Of a DNA stretch of 64,000 bases, positions 10,565-20,075 are shown one piece after another; position 1 is the stretch's first letter; each line of letters begins with the position of its first letter. The position numbers and the translations under genes are program-made. Below the pieces are notes generated by a model. That model had not been told where the DNA came from, made no database searches, and was given only the letters and a program-made list of their open reading frames with translations. The stretch is from Limisphaerales bacterium (GTDB taxonomy: Bacteria > Verrucomicrobiota > Verrucomicrobiia > Limisphaerales > AAA164-E04), in assembly GCA_024761205.1 (NCBI GenBank), contig JAMASS010000010.1, positions 1 through 64,000 on the forward strand, given 5' to 3'.

Positions 10565-11090
10565 ACAGGAAGAAACGGAGACAACAAAGGTCTATCTGAT
10601 GTGAGAAAAACTCTCTGCCTCCTCCGCTGACTTCTGCCCATTCCTTCAAAAGTTGTCTGCAGCAGCATTGGCAATGGATTATCCGGCTCAACCGAGAATC
10701 AGATTCCATTCAAAGATCGAGGTCTTCTCTCAACTTCGGTAAAGAACGTGGGCTATACTACAAGGTTGCTTGCTACTCAGCCACTTCCGATGTTCGCGCG
10801 ATTCACTTTGAATATGCAAACGATTTCATCGCTAACGACCTTCACCGCTTGCCGATCTGCTAAGCCCTAATTTAGCACCGCTCTGCCTAAGGCAGTGATG
10901 TGTTTATCGGGTCGATGGTGAAGTGGTTGAGTGTAAAGAACAATACAAACCCGTGAGATTAGCCAAGGCCTGCAGCAAGGCCCGAATAGCGGCATGTAAA
11001 AACAACTTCCTGCAGATGATCGTTGCGTGGAATTTTGTGCCGGAGACAACCAAGAACGACTAGACTCAAACATCCATCTGGACTCATCAC
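10565..11090. other. Decayed DNA with one unrecognised open frame
   Basis: No gene can be supported here. A plus-strand frame without a start is open at about 10678-10863 and includes GLYYKVACYSATSDVRAI and HFEYANDFIANDLHRLPIC before a stop. Its amino acid composition looks like real protein, so it is probably the 3' end of a lost gene. I do not recognise it. The rest of the stretch shows nothing. Confidence 0.35.
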
Positions 11091-12010
11091 CGGTTGAGTT
11101 GGGGGATCAGTGATGAGACAGGGAGCCTCCAACACTCAGTTTTTAGTGGATGAGAATTATACCCTTTTTGCGCCTTACATTGCTGCGGCCGAGCCCTATC
11201 ACTGACCAGCGGAGGAAATCAACGACGTGGAGCATCCAAGAGTTCGGAATGCATCTATAAATCAAACCATGGAACATAAAAGCTACTCCACTTGGCTGCC
11301 ATCCAAAAAACCGGCGCAACCGGGCCAGAAGCACTTTAAAACCTATCGTTTTACTGTGGACATCGGCGAGTCCTCGGAGCGTTCATGTTTATCTAAAAAA
11401 CCGCATGACACATGCTTCAGTATATCCACCATGCTACTGGTAATGATAATGTCCGGAATACTCGGTGGCACTGCAAAGGTAAACGAAATCTGTATTGGGG
11501 ACAAAAACAAACGTGGACAAAAGGGACGTAAGGTCGAAGCAGCAAGACCATGGTTTTCAGCATAACTGAACGGAACGACAAGACCAAAGCATTTCTCATC
11601 AAAGGTGCTAGTGCTACCGATGTCATGCTCCATGTCATTGATAATGTGTAGCCCTCGGACCGACAATCAATGCAAATAATAACCGTGGGTATTCCACACT
11701 GAACGCTACTATGTACGCTGGACCATATCAACAACAATCAAGGCGAGTATGTATGCGGAAAAACGCATACCAACAGTATTGAGAACTTTTGGGAACTGGT
11801 TAAACCAACATACATAAACATTCATCACTATTAAAGTAGAAAGTACACATAAAGTTATCTGAATAGATGCCAAAGGCATGGAACATACCGACAGAATAAC
11901 GTCCTTTGATCGGAGGCGGTATTTCTGTCAGCTTTCGCTGCAAGAGGCTAATCTTCATGAGTCAGTTACTGCCATTTAGCAAGGTGTTTCAGCACAACTA
12001 GTGACCTTAT
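11090..12010 (+). pseudogene. Second decayed IS1595-family (ISXO2-like) transposase
   Basis: An IS1595 transposase further decayed than the one at the left edge, and AT-richer. The segment at about 11450-11560 reads SGILGGTAKVNEICIGDKNK and RGQKGRKVEAARPW, which lines up with the GGxVEVDETYIGGKxKN block of the family; the catalytic DE has become NE. At about 11745-11815 a frame reads EYVCGKTHTNSIENFWELVK, matching the EYVRGxxHTNGIEsFWxxLK block with its Glu. Stops and frame changes separate the parts. The two IS1595 remains differ clearly in base composition, so they come from separate insertions rather than one duplication. No terminal repeats were found by eye. Confidence 0.7.
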
Positions 12011-12955
12011 CTCGATAAAGTCCCGGTTACACCTTACGTCAAGTGGGCAGATGACAAACGAGCACTAATACCGGACCAGAGCCAAGCACTTCTCGGACAA
12101 GTTTGATACCTACTGGAAGCCGTTTATCAGTGACGGTGCGGTGTTTTTCACGATGGCCGACAGGATTGAGCGCGCCGTAATTTCGGATACTAACGAGGAA
12201 CTAGTCATTGCCTACAAGGTGATTAAGGATTAAGCAAACGGTTTGATTGAGGTATTTCTAGTTTATAAACGAGGCCACAGGAATAATAATTGCTGTTTTC
12301 ACATTTAAAAGCAAGAATTTAATAGAGCGCACAACATAATTGTCCGATCTATCTACCTGCTAGAACACTCACTAGACTTGGCAACGGGAGGCTGACGTTC
12401 GCGTCACTTTCTTGGCTTTCGATGCCGTAGAAATGCAGCATTTATACAATCTGCTTGGACTGCAGTTCGATGACATTACTTCCACTTGTCACAACGCCCC
12501 CTCCTTCAATACCGCCCTCAGAAACGTCACTCCAAGGCCATCGAGAGTGAACTTTTTACGAGTGCTTGTAATCAAAATTACCGTGATCTGAACGGATTCG
12601 TTAGTATCGATGATCTGTCGATTGGTTGCCCTGCAGATGGAAATCTCGCGGTGACAAAGTGGCCCAATAGCCTTAAGATCAAGTTTTCCATTAAGTGTTA
12701 GTCCGTATGGGCCGAATCGTAATCTCCCAGTTCTTAAGGCGAGTTTAGAAAGTATTTGGTAGAATTTTCCAAAGAACCAGAGGCTGGTAGATTTCGCCTG
12801 ATTTTCCAATTTTTAGAACAGACCTTGAATCCCAATCACTAACGCAACAACCTGTGGTCTATCAATGAGTCAGATTGAGAAATCCAGAAATATCGTAAAA
12901 ATCTACCCTCAGACGTGAGTCCGGTAAACTGTATGCCTCTCTCTCACGACGGAAT
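12011..12955. other. Decayed AT-rich DNA with a fragment of an unknown gene
   Basis: No intact gene. A plus-strand frame at about 12100-12231 reads FDTYWKPFISDGAVFFTMAD and RIERAVISDTNEELVIAYKV and ends with a stop, without a start upstream. It looks like the 3' end of a lost protein-coding gene that I cannot name. The reading frames at 12486-12809 on both strands have no recognisable features and I do not call them genes. Confidence 0.35.
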
Positions 12956-13087
12956 ATGAAACCAGCGGTATTCGTACGGGATAACTTCGTAGTCGAGCAG
13001 GTACAGGATGGAGCCATTTATCGCCCGCCTCATCGAGTGGAAGAAATGGAGATCAACGCGGCGATCTTATCGCTTCTTCAACAATAA
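12956..13087 (+). CDS. Possible 43-residue small protein
   Basis: A short frame with an ATG start. It begins MKPAVFVRDNFVVEQVQDG, continues AIYRPPHRVEEMEINAAI and ends LSLLQQ. The composition is protein-like and acidic towards the end. There is no strong ribosome binding site upstream. It may equally be a scrap of a larger lost gene, because the whole neighbourhood is decayed. No function can be given. Confidence 0.2.
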   Translation: MKPAVFVRDNFVVEQVQDGAIYRPPHRVEEMEINAAILSLLQQ

Positions 13088-13482
13088 CTATGAATCAAGG
13101 GTTTTTAGTCATTTCTCGCAGTGAAAGCTGGAGACCGTGCATAACTCTTTTGAAACGCCGATTCCCAATCTACCAAACACTTATGTGTCCCCATGACGAA
13201 GCGAACGACTACCCTTGTCGCAAGCCATGGCCGAGGCAATTTCGGGGAGGCCATGTTTGAACACCGTCTTGATGGATTAACACTTCTATGTCCTGAGAGA
13301 CCAATGGCAAGACGCAGCAACCGACCAAGCGTTGGGTGCATCTCCATTCTGATTAATTCGCCGAAAATCGGCAATGACCATTAGGACTTTGTAATTCACA
13401 ACGTCGACGAAGCTATCGAAAAATTCTCTGTCTGCAGCGCACCAATATCCGAGCTCCTAGCGCACTAGATGATTACAAGCCG

Positions 13483-14373
13483 TCAGTTCTCGACCAATCC
13501 AGGACAAGATGGCTCCTGAGTCGACAACACGCCGCTGACCTCCTTAACCGGTGACGGCGGCAAATCATTGAGGGAAGGCACCCGAACGCCACCAACAACG
13601 GTTACCAAATGCTCGGCATCTGCACCCAGTTTGGGTCGAGTTTTGGTATAGTCATACCGCTGCCGAATCATGAGTTCGCCATCCGGCGTCACGACCAGAT
13701 AGCGAAATGACCGCGCCCTATACTGCTGCAACAGGTGGAGCCGACTTAACCGATCCACTTGTACTTCGGGCGCGCCAAAAGAAACCAAATTCCCCACCGG
13801 AAAAGTGCCGAAAACTTTCGAGTCATCTCGGCGGGCCACCCTGACGTAGAGCTCAAGTTGGTTATTGTTGAGCGCCCGAATCAAAGCGTAATTCCGGACT
13901 TCATAGTGGGTGTCATCGCCGGACGTCACGCCAAATTCCTTCTGCCACAGCGTCGTCGCACGAATGATATTCACCTCTGTCGGAGGACTCTTCAACACTT
14001 CCTTGAGCTCCTGGCAGAACACCGTTGCGGTCACTTGATACCGTCCTGGATCGCTCATCTTGTAATAGGGAGCTAAATTCACCCGGCGGATGCCTCTCGA
14101 CGCATTGGGAATTTCAAATTCACCGATCACTGAGGGATTGCCATCCTGATCCGCCAGAAACCCATTGCTTTTCTCCACCGAAAACATTAGCCAATGATTG
14201 TCTTTCCCAAAGGTCAATGATCGTCCGGAGAAATTCGTGATGCGCACACTGGCCAGCATGGTTTCGTCTGCGATATAGAAATCCTTCTCAAAATCCACCT
14301 TAACCGTCACCTGCCCTTGCACCAAACAACAGGGCCCGAGTGCGAGAAATGCCAAGAGTGTTTTTAGACTCAT
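13483..14373 (-). CDS. Secreted protein of unknown function
   Basis: The likely start is the Met at 14373, which opens a clean signal peptide (MSLKTLLAFLALGPCCLVQG); an upstream Met at 14454 would add 27 basic residues before it and is less likely. The mature part of about 275 residues begins QVTVKVDFEKDFYIADE and looks like an immunoglobulin-like beta domain (VRITNFSGRSLTFGKDNHW), then YYKMSDPGRYQVTATVF, which is the typical closing strand of an intermediate-filament-like or CARDB-like fold. The rest, with YLVVTPDGELMIRQRYDY, is mixed. I do not recognise a family. It diverges from the SH3-domain gene; 256 bases separate the starts. Confidence 0.6.
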   Translation of the reverse strand: MSLKTLLAFLALGPCCLVQGQVTVKVDFEKDFYIADETMLASVRITNFSGRSLTFGKDNHWLMFSVEKSNGFLADQDGNPSVIGEFEIPNASRGIRRVNLAPYYKMSDPGRYQVTATVFCQELKEVLKSPPTEVNIIRATTLWQKEFGVTSGDDTHYEVRNYALIRALNNNQLELYVRVARRDDSKVFGTFPVGNLVSFGAPEVQVDRLSRLHLLQQYRARSFRYLVVTPDGELMIRQRYDYTKTRPKLGADAEHLVTVVGGVRVPSLNDLPPSPVKEVSGVLSTQEPSCPGLVEN

Positions 14374-14629
14374 ACCGCTGAATCTAACGGCTTTCCCCCG
14401 TGAGGCAAACCTTTTACGGGCGGTCATAGGGGGAGAGGGGAGAGTAAACGCCAAGTTTTCAGTCCCACATTTCAGGTTTCAAGTTCAAAGGCAGCTAGTC
14501 AGGAGATTGGGCGAAGGTTTCCACTGGGCTTGGGTATTTAGGTCTTTTGTCGTGCGAACTCTCCACGGGCGGCGGGCCGTTTATTGTAGCATTGACAGAC
14601 CAGCTTCGAAATCTTTCACTCTCCACAAT

Positions 14630-15724
14630 ATGAAATGGATTCGCTGGGCCTTCGTCGTCTCGATTTGGAGCATCTTCTTAGCGCATCCTAGTGAGGTCGT
14701 CGCCTCGGAAGGGGTCGTCTTGAACGAGCGCGTCAATGTGCGAACTCGCCCCAGTATTGCGAGCGAAGTGATCCACCAATTCAATACGGGCGCCAAGGTG
14801 GTGGTCTTGGATCACATTCATCTGAACGATCCTCAACCGAACGAACCAAAGGAGTGGTATCAAATCCAAATGCCGGAGGAAACCACTTTGTGGGTATCGG
14901 CCCAATATATCGATCTGAAAACCAAAGCGGTCAAGGCCTCACGGCTCAATGTCCGGGCCGGTCCAGGGCTGAATTTCTCGGTCGTCGGACGGATCGAACG
15001 CAATACAGTAGTCGAACAAATCCGAGCTTCGGCGGGCTGGATGGCGATCAAACCACTGCCCGGCACGGTGGCCTATGTGGCTGCTGAGTTTGTCAACAAA
15101 TCCTCAACCGCAAACACGGGCGGCATCATCGAACCAAGCAAACCAACCGTGCTGGAATCAGCCACGCCAGAAGTCACCTCTAACGAGCAGATTCCGGCAC
15201 CCATTGTCGACGCCCATGAAAACGAGATCGCTGAAACCAATCCATCAGAACCCCCAACTGAAAACCTGTCTCCGCTGACAACGACACCCGCACCCGCAGT
15301 TCTGGCATCCATCATCAACGATTCAGAGAGTCTGTTTGACAAAGTGGATGCTCCGCTCACTCAGAGTCCTCCGCCCTCGCTACCGTCGGCCTTGGAGCCC
15401 ACGATATCACCCACCGAGATGCCGACGATCACCGTCTCCGAGGAGGTGGCCAATCAACTCAAGAGGATCATCACGCGAAACGGCATCGTTAAGCGCACTC
15501 GGAATATCCAAGCGCCTACCTATCACCGACTCGACGACCCCCGAACGGGGACGACGATCAACTACCTCTATACCGGCAAACTACAAGTGGATCTCGGCAC
15601 CGGCTCCAAAGCCTTGAAGCCCTATGAAGGTCGCAAGGTCCGCGTGGTGGGCACGGAAGCCGTGGACGCTCGCTGGCCACGAATCCCCGTGATTGAAGTC
15701 GAGCAACTTCGGGTTCTGGAATAG
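14630..15724 (+). CDS. Secreted protein with two bacterial SH3 domains
   Basis: The start at 14630 opens a signal peptide (MKWIRWAFVVSIWSIFLAHP, cleavage near VVASEG). Two SH3_3-type domains follow: residues about 30-95 with VLNERVNVRTRPSIASEVI and a closing TTLWVSAQYID, and 100-155 with ASRLNVRAGPGLNFSVVGRI and GTVAYVAAEFV. The xNVRxxPS pattern marks this fold, which often binds peptidoglycan stem peptides. A linker of about 120 residues rich in P, T and E follows. The C-terminal 95 residues (SEEVANQLKRIITRNGIVKR to the end) resemble the short OB-like domain found in such proteins, ending in a basic KVRVVGTEAVD segment. The protein should act in the periplasm. folD begins 6 bases after its stop and may be co-transcribed. 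Confidence 0.75.
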   Translation: MKWIRWAFVVSIWSIFLAHPSEVVASEGVVLNERVNVRTRPSIASEVIHQFNTGAKVVVLDHIHLNDPQPNEPKEWYQIQMPEETTLWVSAQYIDLKTKAVKASRLNVRAGPGLNFSVVGRIERNTVVEQIRASAGWMAIKPLPGTVAYVAAEFVNKSSTANTGGIIEPSKPTVLESATPEVTSNEQIPAPIVDAHENEIAETNPSEPPTENLSPLTTTPAPAVLASIINDSESLFDKVDAPLTQSPPPSLPSALEPTISPTEMPTITVSEEVANQLKRIITRNGIVKRTRNIQAPTYHRLDDPRTGTTINYLYTGKLQVDLGTGSKALKPYEGRKVRVVGTEAVDARWPRIPVIEVEQLRVLE

Positions 15725-15730
15725 CACACG

Positions 15731-16618
15731 GTGGATAATCTTCTCGACGGGCGGCAAATCAGCGCTGAACTCAATGCAGACACAGCATTAAAAGTCTCCC
15801 GGCTTAAAAAAAGAGACATTCATCCGATGCTGGTCTTCATCCGTATGGGGGAAGATCCCGCCTCACGGGTCTATGTCGGAATGAAGGAGAAAACTGCGGC
15901 TCAACTAGGTATCGAATCCCAGACGATTGTGTTCCCGGAAGCGACCGCTGAGTCCGTTCTCCTGGAACGGCTCCGATCCCTGAACAGCGACTCACAGACA
16001 CATGGGATCCTGGTACAAGCGCCTCTCCCGAAACACATCAGCGAAACCATCGTCTATAGAACCGTCGCTCCCCAAAAGGATGTCGATGGCTTCCATCCCG
16101 AGAACGTTGGCAAACTCATGCTAGGAGACCTATCTGGATTCGTACCTTGCACACCAGCCGGCGTTCATGAGCTTCTTCGCCGGAGCGGCATCGAAATTCC
16201 AGGGACCCGTGCCGTTGTCCTTGGCCGGGGAAACATTGTTGGCAAACCAATGACTGCCATCCTCCTTCAGAAGGCACCCGACGCGAATTCCACTGTAACT
16301 CTTTGCCATTCACGCACGCTGAATATCGAGTCTCATTGCCAAGCAGCAGACATCCTCATTGCAGCAATAGGCGTTCCCGAGTTTGTCAAAGCTTCCATGG
16401 TCAAACCCGGCGCGGTGGTCATCGATGTCGGCGTGAATCGCATCCCCGATCCCACGGCAAAAAAAGGATCGCGCCTCGTTGGTGATGTGGCCTTTGACGA
16501 AGTGCAGCCCATCGCCGGAAAGATCACCCCCAATCCGGGTGGGGTCGGCCCCATGACCATCGCCATGCTCATGCGCAACACCGTGGAGGCGGCATCAAGA
16601 ATGGCTCAGCAATCGTAG
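15731..16618 (+). CDS. folD: Bifunctional methylenetetrahydrofolate dehydrogenase / methenyltetrahydrofolate cyclohydrolase FolD
   Basis: FolD interconverts 5,10-methylene-, methenyl- and 10-formyl-tetrahydrofolate and supplies one-carbon units for purines and formyl-Met. The 295-residue product starts at GTG 15731 (6 bases after the upstream stop). The catalytic YVGMKEKTA (Tyr/Lys pair) is at about residue 50-58, and the substrate loop ILVQAPLP at about 94. The signature KDVDGFHPENVGKL is at about 117, the NADP loop VVLGRGNIVGKPM at about 163, and PNPGGVGPMTIAML near the C-terminus. All conserved parts are present and the length is normal. Confidence 0.96.
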   Translation: MDNLLDGRQISAELNADTALKVSRLKKRDIHPMLVFIRMGEDPASRVYVGMKEKTAAQLGIESQTIVFPEATAESVLLERLRSLNSDSQTHGILVQAPLPKHISETIVYRTVAPQKDVDGFHPENVGKLMLGDLSGFVPCTPAGVHELLRRSGIEIPGTRAVVLGRGNIVGKPMTAILLQKAPDANSTVTLCHSRTLNIESHCQAADILIAAIGVPEFVKASMVKPGAVVIDVGVNRIPDPTAKKGSRLVGDVAFDEVQPIAGKITPNPGGVGPMTIAMLMRNTVEAASRMAQQS

Positions 16619-16706
16619 TTGCCTCTGAACCGATAACCGACACCCAACTCTTTATCACTGATATTGACCACGTCTTTCTACCGACGAACAAAACCTTTCA
16701 TCACCC

Positions 16707-17180
16707 ATGGAACCATCACGAATCCTACCGGATCTCCAATGCTCGCTCCTGTGCGAAGACGTTCGGCAAGAGTCGAGCGGCAATTTTATTATTATCGGCG
16801 TCATCGGCCTCATTCGCGTCCCCAAAATCCCCATCATCGCCTTGAAGCTCTGCGTCTTTAATCGCTGGGTGGCAGGCATTGGCTCCTTCACAGAAACCGT
16901 CCGACTGGTTGGCCCGGATCAAACGACCATCATCCGTCAGAGCCAAGTTAAATTCGCCCTCCGTGAGGCCTCCAGCCACGCCACCAATGTCTCCTTATTC
17001 GGGCAGGTTGAGTTCAAAAAAACCGGCACCTACTTCATCGAGGTGATCGTTGACGAAGTCATGAAGCTGAGATTCCCCCTAGTAGTGCAAGTCGCACCAC
17101 AAAAAGCCGATCCTCGACAAAATCCGCCGCCATCAAGCTCGGGGCCCCCGCCGCAGACCCCTCCGAGCGACAATCCGTAG
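16707..17180 (+). CDS. DUF6941 family protein
   Basis: A 157-residue protein without a signal peptide. The pattern fits DUF6941: PDLQCSLLCEDVRQESSGNF near the N-terminus (the ASLLCDDVRxE motif), then FIIIGVIGLIRVPKIPI, a beta-sandwich with VRLVGPDQTTII, and KTGTYFIEVIVDEVMKLRFP at the end. The last 25 residues are a P/Q/S-rich tail. Members of this family occur in Planctomycetota and Verrucomicrobiota and have no known function. The following membrane protein gene starts 47 to 74 bases later on the same strand. Confidence 0.65.
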   Translation: MEPSRILPDLQCSLLCEDVRQESSGNFIIIGVIGLIRVPKIPIIALKLCVFNRWVAGIGSFTETVRLVGPDQTTIIRQSQVKFALREASSHATNVSLFGQVEFKKTGTYFIEVIVDEVMKLRFPLVVQVAPQKADPRQNPPPSSSGPPPQTPPSDNP

Positions 17181-17254
17181 ATCGTCCTCCAGCAATTGAT
17201 TGGACGAAAGAAGACCTCGCGAACCGAATGAAGCCGAGCAAAGAGGTGAATCCG

Positions 17255-18073
17255 ATGGCTCACTCGCCCACCGCTGCGCTACCAGTCCCACTTACATTCC
17301 CCGGGGTTGTGGCTTTTTCCCGCCGGCAAGCATCATGGTTTCTGTTGGGGTGGATCACCTTGGCAGGTCTGGCGGCCGGAACGACCATTTGGTTTTTCCA
17401 TTATCACTGGATTCCGGTTGTTGAGGAGTCGATCGAAACATTCCCAGCAAACCTGAAGATTCAGGACGGCCGCCTAAATCATCTGCCACCAGACAGTGTC
17501 ACTCGTCATCAAAATAACTTCCTATCACTCGTGGTGAGTTCCATCGCCAGCCCCACAGGCAATATGACTTCGGACTTCCAGATCATCCTAACACCCGAAG
17601 AAATTCGCCTCAAGTCACTCCTTGGCTACCTCGCCCTTCCCTATCCCCGTCAGCAATCCCTCAATTTATCTGCCGATCACGTCATTCCCTGGTGGAACGC
17701 GAGAAAGGGCCTGTTCACTATTGCCACGTTTTTCCTCATCACCGGAGGTCTCCTCATTATGTGGACAGGCCTCGCGACCTGCTACTACGTACCCCTTTCG
17801 GTCGCGTCATTTTTTGCCGATCGTCGCACGGAATTCTGGCCGACCTGGCGCTTAGCCGGGAGCATCCTGGTCCCCGGTGTCATCATCATGACTATTTCCA
17901 TTCTCCTATATGGCTTGCATCTTCTCAGCCTCCTAGGTCTCCTCCTCTCCGCCTGCCTGCACCTCATCATCGGATGGGTGTACTTGGCCGGGGCCATTCG
18001 ACACATTCCCCGAGTCCCGGAAAGCGCTATGATCTCCAAAAATCCTTTCTCCGGGCAAAACCTCACCCTGTGA
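17255..18073 (+). CDS. DUF1189-like integral membrane protein
   Basis: A membrane protein of about 272 residues. I choose ATG 17255, which has an AGAGGTG ribosome site 6-8 bases upstream, over ATG 17228. Architecture: a cytoplasmic N-terminus with FPGVVAFSRRQASWF, helix 1 (LLGWITLAGLAAGTTIWFF), then a soluble loop of about 110 residues. Three or four helices follow: LFTIATFFLITGGLLIMWTG, a helix near YVPLSVASFFA, SILVPGVIIMTISILLYG and LLGLLLSACLHLIIGWVYLA. One helix, a long extracytoplasmic loop and a helical bundle resemble DUF1189/YIP1-like proteins. The function is not known. A scrap of an ABC permease begins on the opposite strand just past the stop. Confidence 0.65.
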   Translation: MAHSPTAALPVPLTFPGVVAFSRRQASWFLLGWITLAGLAAGTTIWFFHYHWIPVVEESIETFPANLKIQDGRLNHLPPDSVTRHQNNFLSLVVSSIASPTGNMTSDFQIILTPEEIRLKSLLGYLALPYPRQQSLNLSADHVIPWWNARKGLFTIATFFLITGGLLIMWTGLATCYYVPLSVASFFADRRTEFWPTWRLAGSILVPGVIIMTISILLYGLHLLSLLGLLLSACLHLIIGWVYLAGAIRHIPRVPESAMISKNPFSGQNLTL

Positions 18074-18075
18074 GC

Positions 18076-18182
18076 TCAACCGCGCCTGAGCCTCCAGCCT
18101 AAAGAGCTCCCGCAGACCATCACCCAAAAAATTGAAGACCAGCAAGGTCGTGACGAACACCCCCCGCCGGAAACAAAATCAT
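18076..18182 (-). pseudogene. C-terminal scrap of an oligopeptide ABC permease (DppC/OppC type)
   Basis: The minus strand reads MILFPAGG from 18182 and, after a one-base slip in a run of G, GVFVTTLLVFNFLGDGLREL and FRLEAQAR. This is the C-terminal helix of DppC/OppC permeases, which end with a FPGxAxFxTVLAFNxLGDGLRD pattern. The rest of the permease is absent; upstream DNA shows no further match. It is the 3' relic of a lost peptide-transport operon. Confidence 0.65.
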
Positions 18183-19790
18183 CCATCAGCAGATTCGGAT
18201 CGGATTGATCTGCGCCACTCCCTCGGAAATCAAACCCCCTACAGCACAGCTAATTTCCATTATTGGCGATTGGAAGCGAGGGAGCCACGTTTGGAATTGT
18301 CAAGCGCGGCTTGAGGGAAGGCAGCGGCTGGATCAGGCGCCCCAAATTCTTCGAGCCAAGGGAGGCTCATGGCGCGAGCCGTCGGCCCTCGCTGGGCCGC
18401 GGAGGATGGCAGCGCGCGGAGAGTGCTTGGTTGATGTGTAACATGGCGCGAGGTTTGTAAACTCTGGCGATTCTTGACTCCATTTCGCGCTCCGAAGCGT
18501 CTGTTGAGACAGCTTTTAAGCAGTGCGGCCGGTTGGTTTCCGGTGGCCCCGCCGATTTTACGGGCTCATTTTTACCCGCTCGCCCCAAGATCATCGGTAA
18601 AGGCGGCGCAATCCCGTTTTGCCGCCCGGGGCCGCACCTTGCGGGAAAACCGACTGCGGTCTCGTGGTTCCAAACCCTCTCATGCCGCCTTCGCATCGTG
18701 GGAACTGGCTTGAATGGAACGCCGGCCTCCCCTTTCCCCATTGGCGGTTTGCCTAGGCGGGGGCCCCGTCCTCATCGGCAAGCCTCGGGGAGGGTTTGGC
18801 GGGCTGTTTGTCTCATTCCAAGAGCGAGCTCAGGGGGAGAGGGTGAGCTCCCGCTCCGGCCGGCAGCGAGGCCGTCGTTGAGCCCGCGCGGAAACGCTCC
18901 AAGAAGCGGCTGATCGAGCAGGTGAACGCCACCCGACTCACGCCCAATAGCGTTCTGCTCCGGATGAGTGCCATCTGTGCGCCAATTGCCTGCCGCCGGG
19001 AGATGCGCCTGCGGGCTGCGAGGCATTGCAAGACAGCGGCGGTGGCGCACGGGAGGCGCGTTTTCCGCCGCCCACCAACGGCGGGAGAAGGGAGACAGGA
19101 AGTAATATGAAAGCCGCAATTGAAATCGAAGGCAAACGCGCTAGGCGGCGGGGATGAGGATTGAAGGAGGCTCGACGATGGGCCGACTGGTAAGCGGCGG
19201 CATTGAGAGCGCCTTTCCCATTTTGTGCCGCAGGCGGGGGGCTGGTTTTTCAAGGGCAATTCACCCGCTTCGAGAATGTGCCCCGGCATCCGCCGAGGCC
19301 CCTGGAAAGCCCCCCCGAGGGTTTAAGTCTTTCCAGGCCTTTCCCAAGGGTTTCTTGAACTTCCTGCCGCCGAGGTTCAAGCGCGGGGTTTGTTGCAGCA
19401 TTGAACAAAAACGAGCTGAAGGAGATCGAGGGTTGCTGGTGAAGATTCAGAATTTTCGCCAAGAAAACGGGATTGGTGACCTATGGGGGCAATCGCGATA
19501 TCCACTGTTACGGTGAGGAACACGTCCGAGAAGGTGCTACGGTGCGTCAACGCTAGGCTGTCATGGCGATTCTTGTTCAGTCGCATCGGGATTGGCCGTG
19601 GCATCCGGGACGGTTTACAGCCGGATGTACATTCTGCTGTCAAGGGGTTGGATGCATTTAACGGGGGAATCCTAGTGTGTCATCGCAGTGGTAGCTGTGA
19701 ATCTGAGTGGATGGAATTGCACGAGTTGACGATTCGTGTGACAGCGGGCGATGCGGTGGTGGTGCCGCTGGAGTTGTTAAATCGGGCGGA
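18183..19790. other. GC-rich non-coding region
   Basis: About 1.6 kb in which reading frames overlap on both strands and none has recognisable motifs, a ribosome site or a signal peptide. A possible old coding trace is a plus-strand frame at about 19390-19540: it reads FVAALNKNELKEIEG, then after a stop KKTGLVTYGGNRDIHC and YGEEHVREGATVRQR. I cannot name it. The region lies between two ABC-permease scraps, so it may be the remains of one or more transporter operons. Confidence 0.4.
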
Positions 19791-19794
19791 AGAA

Positions 19795-20015
19795 CGAAGC
19801 GGATTTTCACGTCGGGCGGGGATCGATTGCAGCCATTTCGCTTTTGGTGGGTGACATCGGCATCATAAACATCATGTTGGCTAGCTTCACGGAGCGAACT
19901 TGGGAGATCGGTGTCCGGCGGGCCTTGGGTGCGAAGCGGGTGGATATCACCAATCAATTCCTGATGGAAACCATTATCTTATCCGGGATGGGCGGTCAGG
20001 TTTTTCGGGGTTTAT
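19795..20015 (+). pseudogene. C-terminal scrap of a MacB-type (FtsX-like) ABC permease
   Basis: A frame from about 19828 reads [20 protein letters not shown] and [20 protein letters not shown] followed by [15 protein letters not shown]. This matches the conserved fourth part of MacB/FtsX permeases (LVGGIGIMNIMLxSVTERTREIGIRxAxGAxxxDIxxQFLxEsxxLs). It ends in a frame shift just before the sulfatase gene. The ATPase domain and periplasmic domain are missing upstream. MacB acts in tripartite efflux or lipoprotein-linked transport; this copy is dead. Confidence 0.75.
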
Positions 20016-20075
20016 GTCGGATTTGAGCGGTGGTAATTGCTTGTTGATTCATCAATTTTGGGGCAGTTTGTTGAA

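Noticed and set aside
18474-18913. Overlapping plus-strand frames of 79 and 126 codons
   Set aside because: They arise from high GC content, have no ribosome site or family motif, and frames of similar length exist on the opposite strand.
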